This document shows, one piece after another, positions 11,710-22,949 of a DNA stretch of 64,000 nt. Each line of letters begins with the position of its first letter. Positions within the stretch are counted from its first letter, which is position 1. The position numbers and the translations under genes were made by a program. The notes beneath the pieces were generated by a model. It did no database searches, was not told the origin of the DNA, and saw nothing but the letters and a program-made list of their open reading frames with translations. The stretch comes from Marchantia polymorpha subsp. ruderalis (taxonomy: Eukaryota > Streptophyta > Marchantiopsida > Marchantiales > Marchantiaceae): assembly GCA_037833965.1 (NCBI GenBank), contig AP031352.1:724501-788500 (forward strand), read 5' to 3'.

Positions 11710-13270
11710 TGAGGTATCGGCTACCTTCACCTATTTCGCCAGTTATTGCGGAGCAGGACCAGAGTGTTGCAGACACAGAGTCTTTGGTGGTGATATCGTC
11801 TACTGTTCCAACTCCATTGATTTGGGACATAGACGGGATGTACGGGGCCGTGAAGGGCCCTCGACGTTTGGTGGGCACCATCCAGTGCCCATCTGGTGCA
11901 GTGGGCACCATCGAGCTCGATGATTTTATTCAGGAGTTCGACACGTGGTGTGATATGCAGTTTCTGTGTAACTCCACGTTGTTTACACCCTTCTTTGCGT
12001 GGAAGGGGTTATTCCAGCATTTGGAGGGGCCTCCCATGGACGATTATCATGAGTTTGGGAGAGATTATGCTGCGGAGATTGATGCATGGAGGCGCCATTG
12101 GTCTCCTAACTACTTATTCATTACCCAGGGTGGGGTGGGTACCCGTGGAGGTGCAAGTATCGGCATCAGCGGAGGTGCGAGTAGTAGCATCAGCGAGGGT
12201 ACCAGTGGAGCAGTTGGCGCAACTGGTACTAATACCAGCAGCGGTACTGTTAGCATTGCCGGTGGCAGCACGAGGGGAGATGCTAGTGGCGTACCTTCGT
12301 TTAGCCCCATTCCTGAGTTTTCCAGAGATTGAGGAAGAATTATCATGGGGTGAAAACGGAGAAGTTGAGTAGCCTCCAGGAGTTTGAGCGGAAGACTGGT
12401 GAGAGTCTTCGTGAGGCATACACTTGTATGTGACGGCTAATCTCAGTTACTCACGGTGTGACTGAGGCACAGGCTGTCCAGTACTGGTATTGGATCTTGG
12501 ACAGAGAGTTGCGGAGGAGAGTGCGTGATGCTACTCTCATGAGCGACTCATCACCCACATTAGCCCATGTGTTTGCTCTTTCTGAGAAGATTGAGCTTAA
12601 CATGGTGGAGGAGAGGGTGGTGACGTCTACATTTGCGAGGGACACGACCACTACTTCGCGTATCCCACATAGCCCAGTACAGTCTCGCCCCATAAGTGGG
12701 AGTCGTGGAGGTCATACACGACATCCTTCAGGTCACAGAGAGCCTAGTGCGCGGCCACCACTGCCTTCATTTTTGGGCCAGCCACAGGAACCGTCATGTT
12801 GGACATGCGGAGGTAGTCATATGAGGAAGGATTGTCCCCAGGAGCGAGAGGGACAAACTCCACATGCTAGACCACAGCCAGCACAGATGACCTGTGATCA
12901 TTGTCATCGACTGGGTCACCCTCGAGAACGTTGCTTTGACCTTCATCCTAAGTTGAGATCTGGAGGTAGAGGTCGTGGAGGTGATGCTCCACGAGGCCGA
13001 GGTGGCAGAGGTGGTAGAGGTACCGGGGCCATGGAGCGTACCGCAACGAGTGCTACTTCCGTCACAGAGAGCGCTATGGCTGCTCGGATTGAGCAGTTGG
13101 AGCAGAGGCTTGCTGCTATGGCTAGTCTGGGGGCGAGCACTTCCACATCTTACGAGGGAGAGGATTTCTCCTATTTGGCCAGTGCAACACAGGTTGAGGC
13201 ATCAGTTGCAGTGACCAGAGGTGGTGCTCGCACTTCAGAGCCACGTGATGCGACTGTGGAGTTGGACCCT
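11710..13270 (+). pseudogene. gag region of the Ty3/gypsy fossil (capsid-like part, two zinc knuckles, RGG tail)
   Basis: The N-terminal part contains capsid-like helical sequence (ELDDFIQEFDTWCDMQFL, about 11,910-11,965) followed by a Gly/Ser-rich linker. The nucleocapsid part has two CCHC knuckles: CWTCGGSHMRKDC (about 12,797-12,835; CX2CX3HX4C) and CDHCHRLGHPRERC (about 12,893-12,934; CX2CX4HX4C). An Arg/Gly-rich stretch (GGRGRGGDAPRGRGGRG) follows. Zinc knuckles of this type package the element RNA in the family. The domain is broken as part of the fossil. Confidence 0.8.
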
Positions 13271-13699
13271 TAGAGGGATGAGAGTGGACGTCAGTCTAGA
13301 CTTCCCCAGTCCTTTTTGTTGTTAGAGGTGGGTAGCAGTTCATCTATGAGAACTGCACCGCCTAGTGACACTAGAGTGAGAACTGAGGTTCTTACATCAT
13401 CTGTTGTGGACGCAGACGTGCCATCTAGTGCAGTGATGCGGATGGCCACTTCAGTCTTGCGATCTCCATTGTTTTCAGCCACGGAGTTGATAGACTCTGG
13501 TATTGATTTGGCTCGAGTATTTCGGGTAGCAGCCACGTCGTGTGATCGTGGAAGAGTCGCTGCTACGAGTGCCGAGATACGTGAGGATACAGTTGAGGAC
13601 CCATCCTCAACGTCTACATTGTTCGAGGAGACGACTTGGCAGGCCGCAGGGGCGAGGATGGAGTCCTTACCAGCTCGCGCAACCATTGATCGCGAGAGT

Positions 13700-14200
13700 A
13701 TTGTTCCAGGTGTACGTATGGTGGACAATCGAAGTGGTCTATTTCGGTTAGTGAGTTCTACTGGACAGGTGTATGTCCCAGCCAGAGTTTTGTTGGATTC
13801 TGGTGCACAGCCCTTGATGTTGGGCAAGGCTGCATGCATTAGTTTGGGCATTTGGAGGTCAGAGTTGGAACCTTGCCCATTCCAGATCCAGACATCCCTT
13901 GGTGGCGCCAGCGATAGGTCTTACTTTATGACCAGGGAGAGCATAGCGGTGCAGTTGAGGCATGATCACCCTCATGATAGCTCGCAGTTTGGAGTTCGTG
14001 CTGTGGTTACATCAGCAGAGTCATATGATGTGCTTGTTGGTGGAGTGATGTTATACCCGATGGGGTTTCGGATGGACTATTGGACGGAGACTGCCGCATA
14101 TCGTCCTGGTTGGCAGTCCGGAGATGGACGTCTGAGCGAGCTGCCAGTGAGATTTATTTCTCGGGATCGACCTCTTGGATCTTCATCAGCGGTCTTGGCA
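13700..14200 (+). pseudogene. aspartic protease domain of the Ty3/gypsy fossil
   Basis: The retropepsin signature LLDSGAQPLMLG occurs at about 13,788-13,823. It is followed by the expected beta-rich sequence and a flap-like and C-terminal segment (SYDVLVGGVMLYPMGF). In the family this enzyme cuts the gag-pol polyprotein. It lies between gag and the methyltransferase. Confidence 0.7.
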
Positions 14201-14499
14201 TCTGTTGCGGGTTTTAGCGGAGTGCTTACCTGGCCCGATGACTTGTTGGAGGGGAACATGTCTGCCGACGATACCTCACTCTACGAGGATGTGGAGGAGG
14301 TTGTGAGTTTCACAGCGGCAGTGACTACACCCTTTGATGTTCCACTGTGGAGTTCGTGCCAGGCACTATAGTTGGAGGCTGATAGGTTGGTGAAAAAGGC
14401 TTGGAGTGAAGCCTCTTTACCAGCAGAGCCAGAAAGGACTTCAGCTGATCGGCTAGTTGGTGGTTCTAGCGCATTGTTTCCATTGGTTACTACACCTAT

Positions 14500-15650
14500 T
14501 GCATGGGAGTATTCCTCAAAGGGCGTTTGTTTGCTGGATCTTTTTGGTGGGATCAGCACAGGTTTGGCTGCGGTGTTGCAGTCAGGTATTCTCGTACGGA
14601 GATACTTGTATGTAGAGAAGGACTAGACTGCACGTCGAGTCTCTTCACGACATGTTGCACAGTTGATGCGGCGTTTTCCTTCGTTATTGCCGCGATCAGC
14701 TGTCCGAGGATTCAAGAAGGTGTTGCCTTCAGACATTTTGTTGCTGAGGGCGCCAGACCTTGACCGCGTTGGCCATATTGATATGGTGATTGCGGGCTGG
14801 CCATGTCAGGGACACACACGCGCTGGACATGGAACAGGGTTGCATGATCCCAGATCTATGATGTTTTGGGAGATGATGCGAGTGTTACGTCATCTCCAAG
14901 TGCAGCAGACACGTTCTCCAGCATACATTCTGGAGAACGTACCATTGTTGGATGACACTCGGGCCCAGTTGATGGCGAGTGTCCATCAAGTCCGACCATG
15001 GATTGGATCAGCAGTATTGTTGGATGCTGCGAGGGTTGTATCACGTGCTCATCGTGCACGTTTATGGTGGACCAACCTTTTGCCACGTGAGATATTGCGT
15101 CATGCCTATGATTCTGTGCAGCGTGATCCTACACTCACCGTTGACAGTATCTTGGATGTTTTCCGACACTCTCAGGTGGTGAGAGTTGCTGATATGTCGT
15201 CTATGGCATTGATGAACCGCGTAGGTCAGCCTCGAATGGCTTTACCTACGTTGGTCAGTTATCCGGCATCACATGCATATCGTGATGGTGGACCTGGACT
15301 ACTGTGGGATAGTACAGTATATCAGTTGGTGGAGCCCAACGCTGATGAGAGAGAGCGTGCGATGGGATTTATGACTGGTGTGACCGCAGCTGCTTCACGT
15401 CGTCAGGTTTTGGGTCAAGCTATGGACTTAAACTGCTTGACGTGGATTGTGAGCTTGGGTTTGGCGGAGCAACGTCGTTTGCGCATTGATTTAATGGTTA
15501 GTACACCACTTGTTAGCTCATTGCCTACCAGGACGGTAGTGACAATGGCTAGGGGCGACAGGCGAGATATTCGTCATCCTTGGAGTTTATGGGACGTGAC
15601 GAAAGGACTTGCCAAAGTTGCAGCCCATGCAGTTGGAGAGGATTTTCATG
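14500..15650 (+). pseudogene. DNMT3-like cytosine-5 DNA methyltransferase domain inside the retrotransposon
   Basis: The C5-methyltransferase motifs appear in linear order. Motif I (AdoMet binding) is LDLFGGISTGL at about 14,534. Motif IV has the catalytic Cys in GWPCQGHTRAG at about 14,795. Motif VI is ILENVP at about 14,930. A motif-VIII-like AHRARLWWTNL lies at about 15,047. A motif IX/X-like region with ERERAMGF and RRQVLGQAMD lies at about 15,345-15,430. AHRARxxW and the FxGIxTG form of motif I match DNMT3/DRM enzymes better than DNMT1 or CMT. The linear order I to X matches DNMT3, not the rearranged plant DRM order. In the family the enzyme transfers methyl from AdoMet to cytosine C5. 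Placement between protease and RT suggests it was made as part of pol. It is part of a broken element. Confidence 0.85.
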
Positions 15651-15849
15651 TGGAGGTGGCTACGAAGGAGGGTATGAAGAACCCTTCTTTGCAGGATGTA
15701 GCGTAGCAACCATTGACAGTGTCGCCTCCCTCTAGTGTGTATATGGAGGAGGAATGGAAGCCATTGATTGGTTCCCAGATCACATGAGGAGAGAGGCGAC
15801 GATTGACACGATTCCTACGAGACTATAGGAGTTGTTTTGCCTTTAGTAT

Positions 15850-16600
15850 GAAGGAGTTGGGTGCGTTGATTGGACCCGGTATACGGATAGAATTGGCTAG
15901 TGATACGCCAATCTTCCGTCGTCCTTATCGATATAGTGAGATGGAAAGAGATTTGATTCGGAGTAGGACGTTGGACCTACTGGATGTTGGATTAGTGGAG
16001 TTATCGCATGGTGAGTATGCGTCAGCCACTGTCATGCCGGTGAAGAAGGATGTACATGGCAACTACACGGATAGGCGCATGTGTGGAGACTACCGTCCTA
16101 TCAATCGGCAGACGAAGTCCGATAAGTATGCCATGCCTACACCTGAGTAGATCTTCAATGTGATGGGACATGCGAGGATTTCTAATACTTTGGATCTTCG
16201 GGCAGGATATCATCAGTTGCCAATTTGGGAAGAGGACAAAACCAAAACAGCGTTTTGGGGCGTTAACTCCCACGGCAAGGATTGTTTGTATCAGTGGCGA
16301 TTCTTACCCTTTGGGTTGAAGAATGCACGTGCCGAGTTTCAGAGGGTTATGGACAGAATCCTAGCGGGGCTGGATTTTGTCAGATGTTACATTGATGATA
16401 TCTTGGTGTTTAGTGACACTGTGGAGCAACACCAAATACATTTGCAGATTGTGTTTGAGCGATTGAGGGCTCATGGTTTGAGGTTACATCCTGGGAAGTG
16501 TAAGTTCTTCCAGGAGAAGGTTGAGTACTTGGGTCATGTGATATACCCAGGTGGTTTAGGAGTTCAGCAAGCAAAGGTGGAGGCTATTGCACGCATCCCT
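15850..16600 (+). pseudogene. reverse transcriptase domain of the Ty3/gypsy fossil
   Basis: Conserved RT blocks are visible: the fingers start (IELASDTPIFRRPYRYS), RMCGDYRPIN, LDLRAGYHQLPI, FLPFGLKNARAEFQR, and the catalytic box CYIDDILVFS at about 16,385-16,414. The later block LHPGKCKFFQEKVEYLGHVI is typical of Ty3/gypsy. Confidence 0.9.
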
Positions 16601-16789
16601 CGTCCCACGGATGTGAGTAGAGTTCGTGCATTCATGGGTTTGGCGAACTACTACCGGAGGTATGTGAAGGGGTTCAGTGCTATAGCCAAGCCTTTGAACC
16701 AGTTGCTGAAGTTAGATCAGGAGTGGCAATGGGGAGATGAGCAGGAGAGAGCTTTTGTTGAGCTCAAGGCCAGGTTGGTGGCCGCTCCC

Positions 16790-17200
16790 ATTTTGAGGAG
16801 ACCTATCAGAGGTCGTCCATACCAGTTGCACACTGATTGGAGTATGTTGGGACTAGGGGCGGTGTTGACGCAGCGTGATGATGAGGGCAAGGAGTTTGTG
16901 GTTGCGTACGCTAGTCGTTTGAACAATGCAGCGGAGTTGCGGTATAGTTCGTACAAGGGAGAGTGCTTGGCAGCGGTGTGGGCTGTGGCACACTTCAGGT
17001 GTTACTTGTTTGGTACGCAGTTCACCCTTGTTACTGATCATCAACCGCTCAAGTGGTTGATGGAGTCCGACAAGCTTACGGGGAAGCTTGCACGGTGGGC
17101 TCTCATCTTACCGGAGAACGACTTTCAGGTAGTGCATAGACCTGGAGTTGCGAACCTAGATGCCGATGGTTTGAGTCAGAACCCATGCACTAGCCAGGAG
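16790..17200 (+). pseudogene. RNase H domain of the Ty3/gypsy fossil
   Basis: LHTDWSMLGLGAVLTQRD, YSSYKGECLAAVWAV and LVTDHQPLKWL carry the Asp, Glu and Asp positions of the retroelement RNase H. The domain directly follows RT, as in all Ty3/gypsy elements. Confidence 0.85.
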
Positions 17201-17449
17201 GATGACACTGGAGCTAGATGGCATGGTGAGGTTGACAAGGAGATGGTGCCTGGTTGGCATGCATCTGCCTTCATGTGTTGGTTATGTGGAAACTCAAGCA
17301 AAGAGAATCATCTGACATCTTACTCTAGTCAGAGAATAGATGGTCGATCTTTAGATCTTGAGGTTGAGGATGGTGGTGTGGATCAGCGTGATGTTCACGA
17401 TGATGCATTGGTGTTGGAGTTCCTACGGACCAGCATGGTGCCAGGCACA

Positions 17450-18480
17450 GTGGGTGCGAAGGAGCGAGATCATGTTCTCCAACGGGCGAAGAGATACCGA
17501 TTGGAGGGATCACATGTTCTCCGAGTCTGGGAGGACGGTAGGGTACAAGTAGTACCACATCCAGCTCAGAGAGCACGCATTGTGAGGCATGCTCATGAGG
17601 AGTTGGGACATTTTGGAGTGAAGCGTACATATAGCTTACTCCTTGGTTAATATTGGTGGCGTGGTATGCATACTCAGGTACAGCAGTCGGTATCACGTTG
17701 CATGGTTTGCGATCGGGTGAGGGCATCATTCAATGCTTCGACACCAGTGTTACATCCATTACCCATCATGGGGTTGGGTTACCGTTGGAGTTTGGACTTC
17801 GCTGGACCACTACCTTTGACTGTACGACATCATCGGTATGTGTTGGTGATGGTGGAGCATTTCTCCAAGTGGATTGAGTTGGTAGCATTACCTGACAAGG
17901 CGAGTGAGGGAGTAGCGTATGCTTTCCTTGAAAGAGTGCTTAGTCACTATGGTGCACCAGCTGAGGTGTTGACCGATCAGGGGACGTAGTTTCAAGGTGA
18001 GTTTCAGGTCTTGTGTGACGAGGCGCTGATTGATCATCGGACCACATCGCGAGATCATTCACAGACGGATGCTTTGGCTGAACGTGTTGTACAGACGGTG
18101 AAGAGGGCGTTGCGCAAGTATGGCCTACAGAAAGGTCATCTTGGGGACTGGGATATCTAGCTACCGTGGTTGGCCATGGGATACCGGTTCAGTCGTCAAG
18201 CATCCTTGGCTTCCTTCTCACCATATTTTCTATTGTAAGGCCGAGATCCAGACTTGCCAACATCGATTCGTCGTGAGTCTAGCGAGGTGGTGAACCTTGA
18301 TGACCCGAATATGTGGGTGAGAGTATGTTCTCAGCGTGAAGAGATCTTTCAGAGAGTTATGCCTGCAGCGTTTGAGAATCTTGCGATTGCTCAATATAGA
18401 GATACATTGCGATATGCAACCATTCGGGGAGGAGGTTATCGACCATCGATTCGTAGATTTCATGTGGGAGACTACGTCTA
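17450..18480 (+). pseudogene. integrase domain of the Ty3/gypsy fossil
   Basis: The HHCC zinc finger begins at HAHEELGHFGVKRTY (about 17,589) and its Cys pair is in RCMVCDRV (about 17,698). The core follows: WSLDFAGPLPL with the first Asp (about 17,790), LTDQGT with the second Asp, and a Glu in the LAERVVQTVKRALRK helix. A C-terminal SH3-like segment (RFHVGDYVYL) comes before the PHD finger. Confidence 0.8.
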
Positions 18481-18679
18481 TCTATAGCAGACTGCACCGA
18501 CGACATTGGATGTGACGGTGGGACGCACAATCTTGCGAGTGCGGGAGGTGTTACCTTCTGGAGTTCTCATGTTGGAGGGTCGTGACGGCGTTGTTTGGAA
18601 GGATCATGTGCGCAATTGTGCGCCATGCCATCTCCGAAACGTAGATGGCACTATGGACCCAAGCTTAGCGATAGTACGT

Positions 18680-18835
18680 GCTGGCTTGAGGTGCATGTTA
18701 TGTGGGTCAGTTGGTCAGGCGGCCCGTATGTTGGTGTGTGATAGGTGCTCTAGGGGATGGCACATGTCGTGCCTAACTCCGCCTATCGATGTTATTCCGG
18801 CTGGACGATGGGTTTGTCCTCGATGTACTTCATAG
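18680..18835 (+). pseudogene. PHD finger at the 3' end of pol of the Ty3/gypsy fossil
   Basis: The spacing is a textbook C4HC3 PHD finger: CMLC, then CDRC, SRGWHMSC and WVCPRC. It lies where chromoviruses carry a chromodomain, after integrase. PHD fingers usually read the H3 tail, so a role in choosing chromatin targets is a reasonable inference but not shown. It closes the coding region of the broken element. Confidence 0.85.
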
Positions 18836-18989
18836 GGGTAGATGACTTGATCTTCACATGTTATGAATTGCAGATAGGCGACTAACGATGGGGCGACATA
18901 GCACCCGGCCTACTGGTTCGCGCACCCACAAAGGAATATAGCATGTAGTTGTAGATAGGGCTACATGGGAGTCAGAGGGACCTGACCGC

Positions 18990-19118
18990 CAGCTAGGGGG
19001 GCGAGTTGTGACATTTGAGTGTGTACTCTCTCACGCCTTATATGTGTGTATGTGTGTGGGTATGTGAGTAGCATGTCAGCGATGTAGAGTGTATAGCGAT
19101 ATGTATTCGCACGACACA
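18990..19118 (+). repeat. candidate polypurine tract and short 3' LTR of the Ty3/gypsy fossil
   Basis: A G-rich tract (taggggggcgag) is followed by a segment starting TGTG (19,007) and ending CACA (19,118). This is the usual place and shape for a polypurine tract and LTR. No matching 5' copy was found, so the LTR call is tentative. Confidence 0.45.
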
Positions 19119-20230
19119 TTAGTGATCATTTTACGAGTTATAGTGTTGATTTAATCAACAAACATATCTTTTGTTTCATGTGATATAATTTTCACAATAT
19201 AATCCATTTCAAATTTTGAAGATTCACAAAGCCATCAAAAAATTCAATATTTATCAATTTTGATTATTATTATGCAGTAGTTTAGTTAAAAAAAATAGTC
19301 AAAAAATTTGGAAATTTTGTTATAAAAGAATGTTCATATATGCAATAAGAAATATTAAAATTTATGAAATTTTTTATCTTCTTTTGGCTAAAAGAAAAGA
19401 AAGTAATTATATATAATTAATTAGTTATATATGTGTTTTGCTAGCTCTTCATGATCTTGTTAGGTCATAATTTAGTTTCATTGAAAGTATATCACTTACA
19501 TGATAATAACAACGTGCTCATAGTGATATCTACTACAATTTTTATCTACCATGAAATGCATGTACAAACATGATCAAACCTTGTATTTTTTGTTTATGGT
19601 TATTGTTCATGTATTTTGGAATTGTTTTCAACAATCATAGGAATTTTGATTACTTGTCAAGTTCTTACTTTTGTATATATGAAAGATTCACCTATATTCC
19701 TTGCTTAGATTCTTGTATTAATAAAATTTATTTTTTTCCATTTTTTATAAACCAATATCATATTGTAATAATTATGAATTTTTTTACCTGAAACCATGTT
19801 TAATTTTTAAATTTTAGTATCATCTTCTGAAAGTATTTATATCTATATACAAACAAGAATTTACAACATATGCAAAAATAATTATTCTTTAAATACAGGT
19901 TTGAAAAATATCAAAATAATGTTTATATTTCTTGATGTAATTATCGTATTCAAAATATATATTAATCTATTATGAAATTGTTTTTATTATTGAATCTCTC
20001 TCAATAAAACGATACTTATAAAAATTTATCTTTTAATGTAATCTGGTTATGGCAACAGATTCCCAGTATTGAAATAAATCAATTTAATTAAAGATTATAA
20101 GACAAGAAGATTACTTATTTAAAGTTTATACATTTTGCAATTGATTTTTTTTATTTATTTGGGAAAGGTTCACATTTTTATTTAGCGACATATTTGACAC
20201 CTCATTGAAAATGTGAATCATATACTTAGA
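19119..20230. other. AT-rich block without genes
   Basis: Visibly AT-rich sequence, with no ORF that looks coding. It ends where the beta-tubulin 5' region begins. Confidence 0.6.
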
Positions 20231-20772
20231 ATGGATGGCTTACCGGAAGCGAACATATGAGCCCAGGTCCATTCTGCGTCTTCCCAAAGGCTTTCAGATC
20301 GATTTCGAGACATTTCGGAGCTCGTCGACGGTTTCAACCGTTCGCAACAAACTGGCCGAAAAACAGTTCGTCTCCCACCGACGCCGTTCAAAGGGCGTCG
20401 CGTTCGTCGTCACTGCAGGCCATTCCGCATTCCAGCTTTCGGTTCGCTTGAACCGAACAGTTCTCACTCGTCGCAGCAAAGCTTGCAGGCTGTGCCCTTT
20501 GGGTATCTGCGTCCGAAATCGTCGGCTTCGGCGGAGTCCTCGGATCCGTGTCTTCTGCAGTCCCGAGAGCGACCTCGAGAAGCCATAATCATCCGCTGCT
20601 TCTGAGGAGCTTTCTGCTGAATTTGGGTCCCCGTTGAAAGGCTTATGAGAACGAAACGTGGATCTGCATGCCCTTTACTTCTGGAGAAGCTAGACGCCAC
20701 TGCGCGCAGTATCGTCATATCTGTCCGATCCGTTTGCCTTCTCAATCGAGCTTGTATTGGAGAAAGTGAAGG
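20231..20772 (+). promoter_or_regulatory. beta-tubulin upstream region and probable 5' UTR
   Basis: Composition rises sharply from AT-rich to mixed at about 20,230. ORFs on both strands here have no protein-like features. I see no clear TATA box. The last part is presumably 5' UTR, ending in gaaagtgaagg just before the ATG. Confidence 0.4.
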
Positions 20773-22823
20773 ATGAGAGAAATCGTCCATATCCAAGGCG
20801 GGCAGTGCGGTAATCAGATCGGCGCCAAGTTTTGGGAGGTGATCTGTGACGAGCACGGAGTGGACGCGTCCGGTTCTTATCATGGAGACTCGGATCTTCA
20901 GCTCGAGAGGATCAATGTGTATTTCAACGAAGCGGTTGGAGGCCGCTACGTTCCACGAGCGGTGCTCATGGATTTGGAACCTGGCACCATGGACAGTCTG
21001 CGGTCCGGGCCGTATGGACAGGTTTTCAGGCCCGATAACTACATCTTTGGCCAAACGGGTGCCGGCAACAACTGGGCCAAGGGCCACTACTCCGAAGGAG
21101 CCGAGCTCATAGACTCTGTTCTCGACGTCGTGCGCCGAGAGGCCGAGAGCTGCGACTGCTTGCAAGGTATGTGATTCTGGCCGATCGTCACTCCTCGGCC
21201 ATCTGTAGAGCTTCAGAAGCCCATTCCCATGATTTGGTTGATGAACTCGATGGGTCGCCGATTTTAGTGTGACTTATTTACCTTCCCCATGTTTTATTTC
21301 GTGCTTCTCGTGCAGGCCATATTCTCGAATGTTGATGATCGTCAACACAGCTTAATTTCTTTAATCTGGACTTACGGAACCAGCTTGCAATTGGTAACCG
21401 CGGATTCCATGGACCTCGATCGCGAGCCTGAGGAATCTTCTCCCGCCAGCCAGCTTGCAACACATCCGCGTGATTCAAGATGTTTTGAACCGGATGGTGT
21501 CACAACAACTGTCTGTCTTGCTTGCCAACAAGTACTGCAGCTGCTGTTTCGTGGTACTAGGTTCTCCTTGCCTAGTTCGGAAGACTAATTCTTTTGGCAG
21601 GCTCTTGGTAGTGCAGCTTTCTGCTGTACACTGAGGTCACAATTGTGCTGAGCCCCCATGCATCTGCGTGCAGGGTTTCAAGTGTGTCATTCCATGGGTG
21701 GAGGAACCGGAGCGGGAATGGGCACCTTGTTGATCTCCAAGATCCGCGAGGAGTATCCTGACCGCATCATGGTGACATTCTCGGTGGTTCCTTCGCCGAA
21801 AGTATCGGACACTGTGGTTGAGCCCTACAATGCAACCTTGTCCGTCCACCAGCTGGTCGAAAATTCAGATATGTGCATGATTTTGGACAACGAAGCTCTC
21901 TACGACATTTGCTTTCGTACACTAAAGCTCATGACCCCCACCTGTACGTACCTCTAATACTCTACCCTCCCTCCCACGCCATGATTCAGATGAACTCTTC
22001 CACTCACAGAATCGAGCTCAAACTGGATAGTCAGGAGAAGATAACTTCAAAGATTCAGTTCACCGCATGCATCCTTGACATATGTTCCCGGGCTGATACG
22101 AACCAATTCTGAAATCTTGTGATGAATTGCTCGCTGTTCGTTGCAGTTGGAGACTTGAATCACTTGATATCTTCAACAATGTCTGGAGTGACGGCGTGCC
22201 TGCGGTTTCCCGGTCAGCTGAATTCCGACCTGCGCAAGTTGGCAGTGAATTTGATCCCGTTCCCGAGGCTGCACTTCTTCATGGTGGGATTCACTCCGCT
22301 GACATCGCGTGGCTCACAGTCCTATCGGGCGATGTCGGTGCCCGAACTGACCCAGCAGATGTGGGACGCGAAGAACATGATGTGTGCGGCGGATCCACGC
22401 CACGGTCGCTACTTGACGGCGTCGGCCGTGTTCCGAGGCCGGATGAGTACGAAAGAAGTGGACGAGCAGATGCTAAACATCCAAAACAAGAACTCCTCGT
22501 ACTTTGTGGAATGGATTCCAAACAATGTCAAGTCCAGCGTTTGTGATATTCCACCCAAGGGCCTGCGCATGTCAGCCACTTTCATCGGCAACTCCACTGC
22601 CATTCAAGAGATGTTCAAAAGGGTGAGCGAGCAGTTCACCGCCATGTTCCGAAGAAAAGCATTCTTGCACTGGTATACTGGTGAAGGCATGGATGAAATG
22701 GAATTTACAGAAGCCGAGAGCAACATGAATGATCTCGTATCAGAATACCAGCAGTATCAAGATGCAACAGCCGATGAGGAGGACGAGTTCCATGATGAGG
22801 AACATGAAGAACACCACTTGTAG
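20773..22823 (+). CDS. TUB: beta-tubulin, 3 exons, 446 aa
   Basis: Encodes the beta subunit of the alpha/beta-tubulin dimer, which binds GTP and builds microtubules. Exons are 20,773-21,166, 21,674-21,943 and 22,147-22,823; introns are GT-AG and both junctions restore the family sequence (CLQG/F and PT/FGDLNH). Visible features: the MREI N-terminus used for tubulin mRNA autoregulation in animals, the signature GGGTGAG, and near-complete colinearity with plant and animal beta-tubulins. It differs from common plant isotypes: [38 protein letters not shown] and [17 protein letters not shown] look more like ciliated-organism tubulins. The tail is [16 protein letters not shown], with four His residues. 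A divergent, possibly sperm-related isotype is an inference. Confidence 0.97.
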
Positions 22824-22898
22824 ATTATCATAGTTCTCTCCAGAGCCGAATGTCAATTATTATACTACAGCGGTAGTAGACACCGCAGTCTGGACTAG

Positions 22899-22947
22899 TC
22901 CGGCTTTATATATGTATGTAGAATCTACATGCATATATACAGCCGGA
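22899..22947. repeat. 24-bp-arm hairpin just after beta-tubulin
   Basis: The arms 22,899-22,922 and 22,924-22,947 pair at about 22 of 24 positions around a single-base centre. It begins about 75 bases after the tubulin stop, so it is probably in the 3' UTR. It could be an mRNA hairpin or a tiny inverted-repeat element. Confidence 0.6.
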
Positions 22948-22949
22948 TC

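Larger units (their letters stand above)
11250..19118 (+). mobile_element. decayed Ty3/gypsy LTR retrotransposon carrying a DNA methyltransferase and a PHD finger
   Basis: One plus-strand series of retroelement domains: gag with zinc knuckles, aspartic protease, cytosine-5 DNA methyltransferase, reverse transcriptase, RNase H, integrase, PHD finger. The order RT, RNase H, integrase is diagnostic of Ty3/gypsy (Metaviridae). A G-rich tract (18,995-19,001) and a TGTG...CACA segment (19,007-19,118) look like the polypurine tract and a short 3' LTR. I could not find a matching 5' LTR, so the left boundary is uncertain (composition changes at about 11,200) and age cannot be read from LTR divergence. 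The copy is broken, with roughly nine or ten interruptions of its coding region. All signature motifs are still readable, so it is old but not ancient. It sits against an AT-rich block on its right. Confidence 0.9.
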
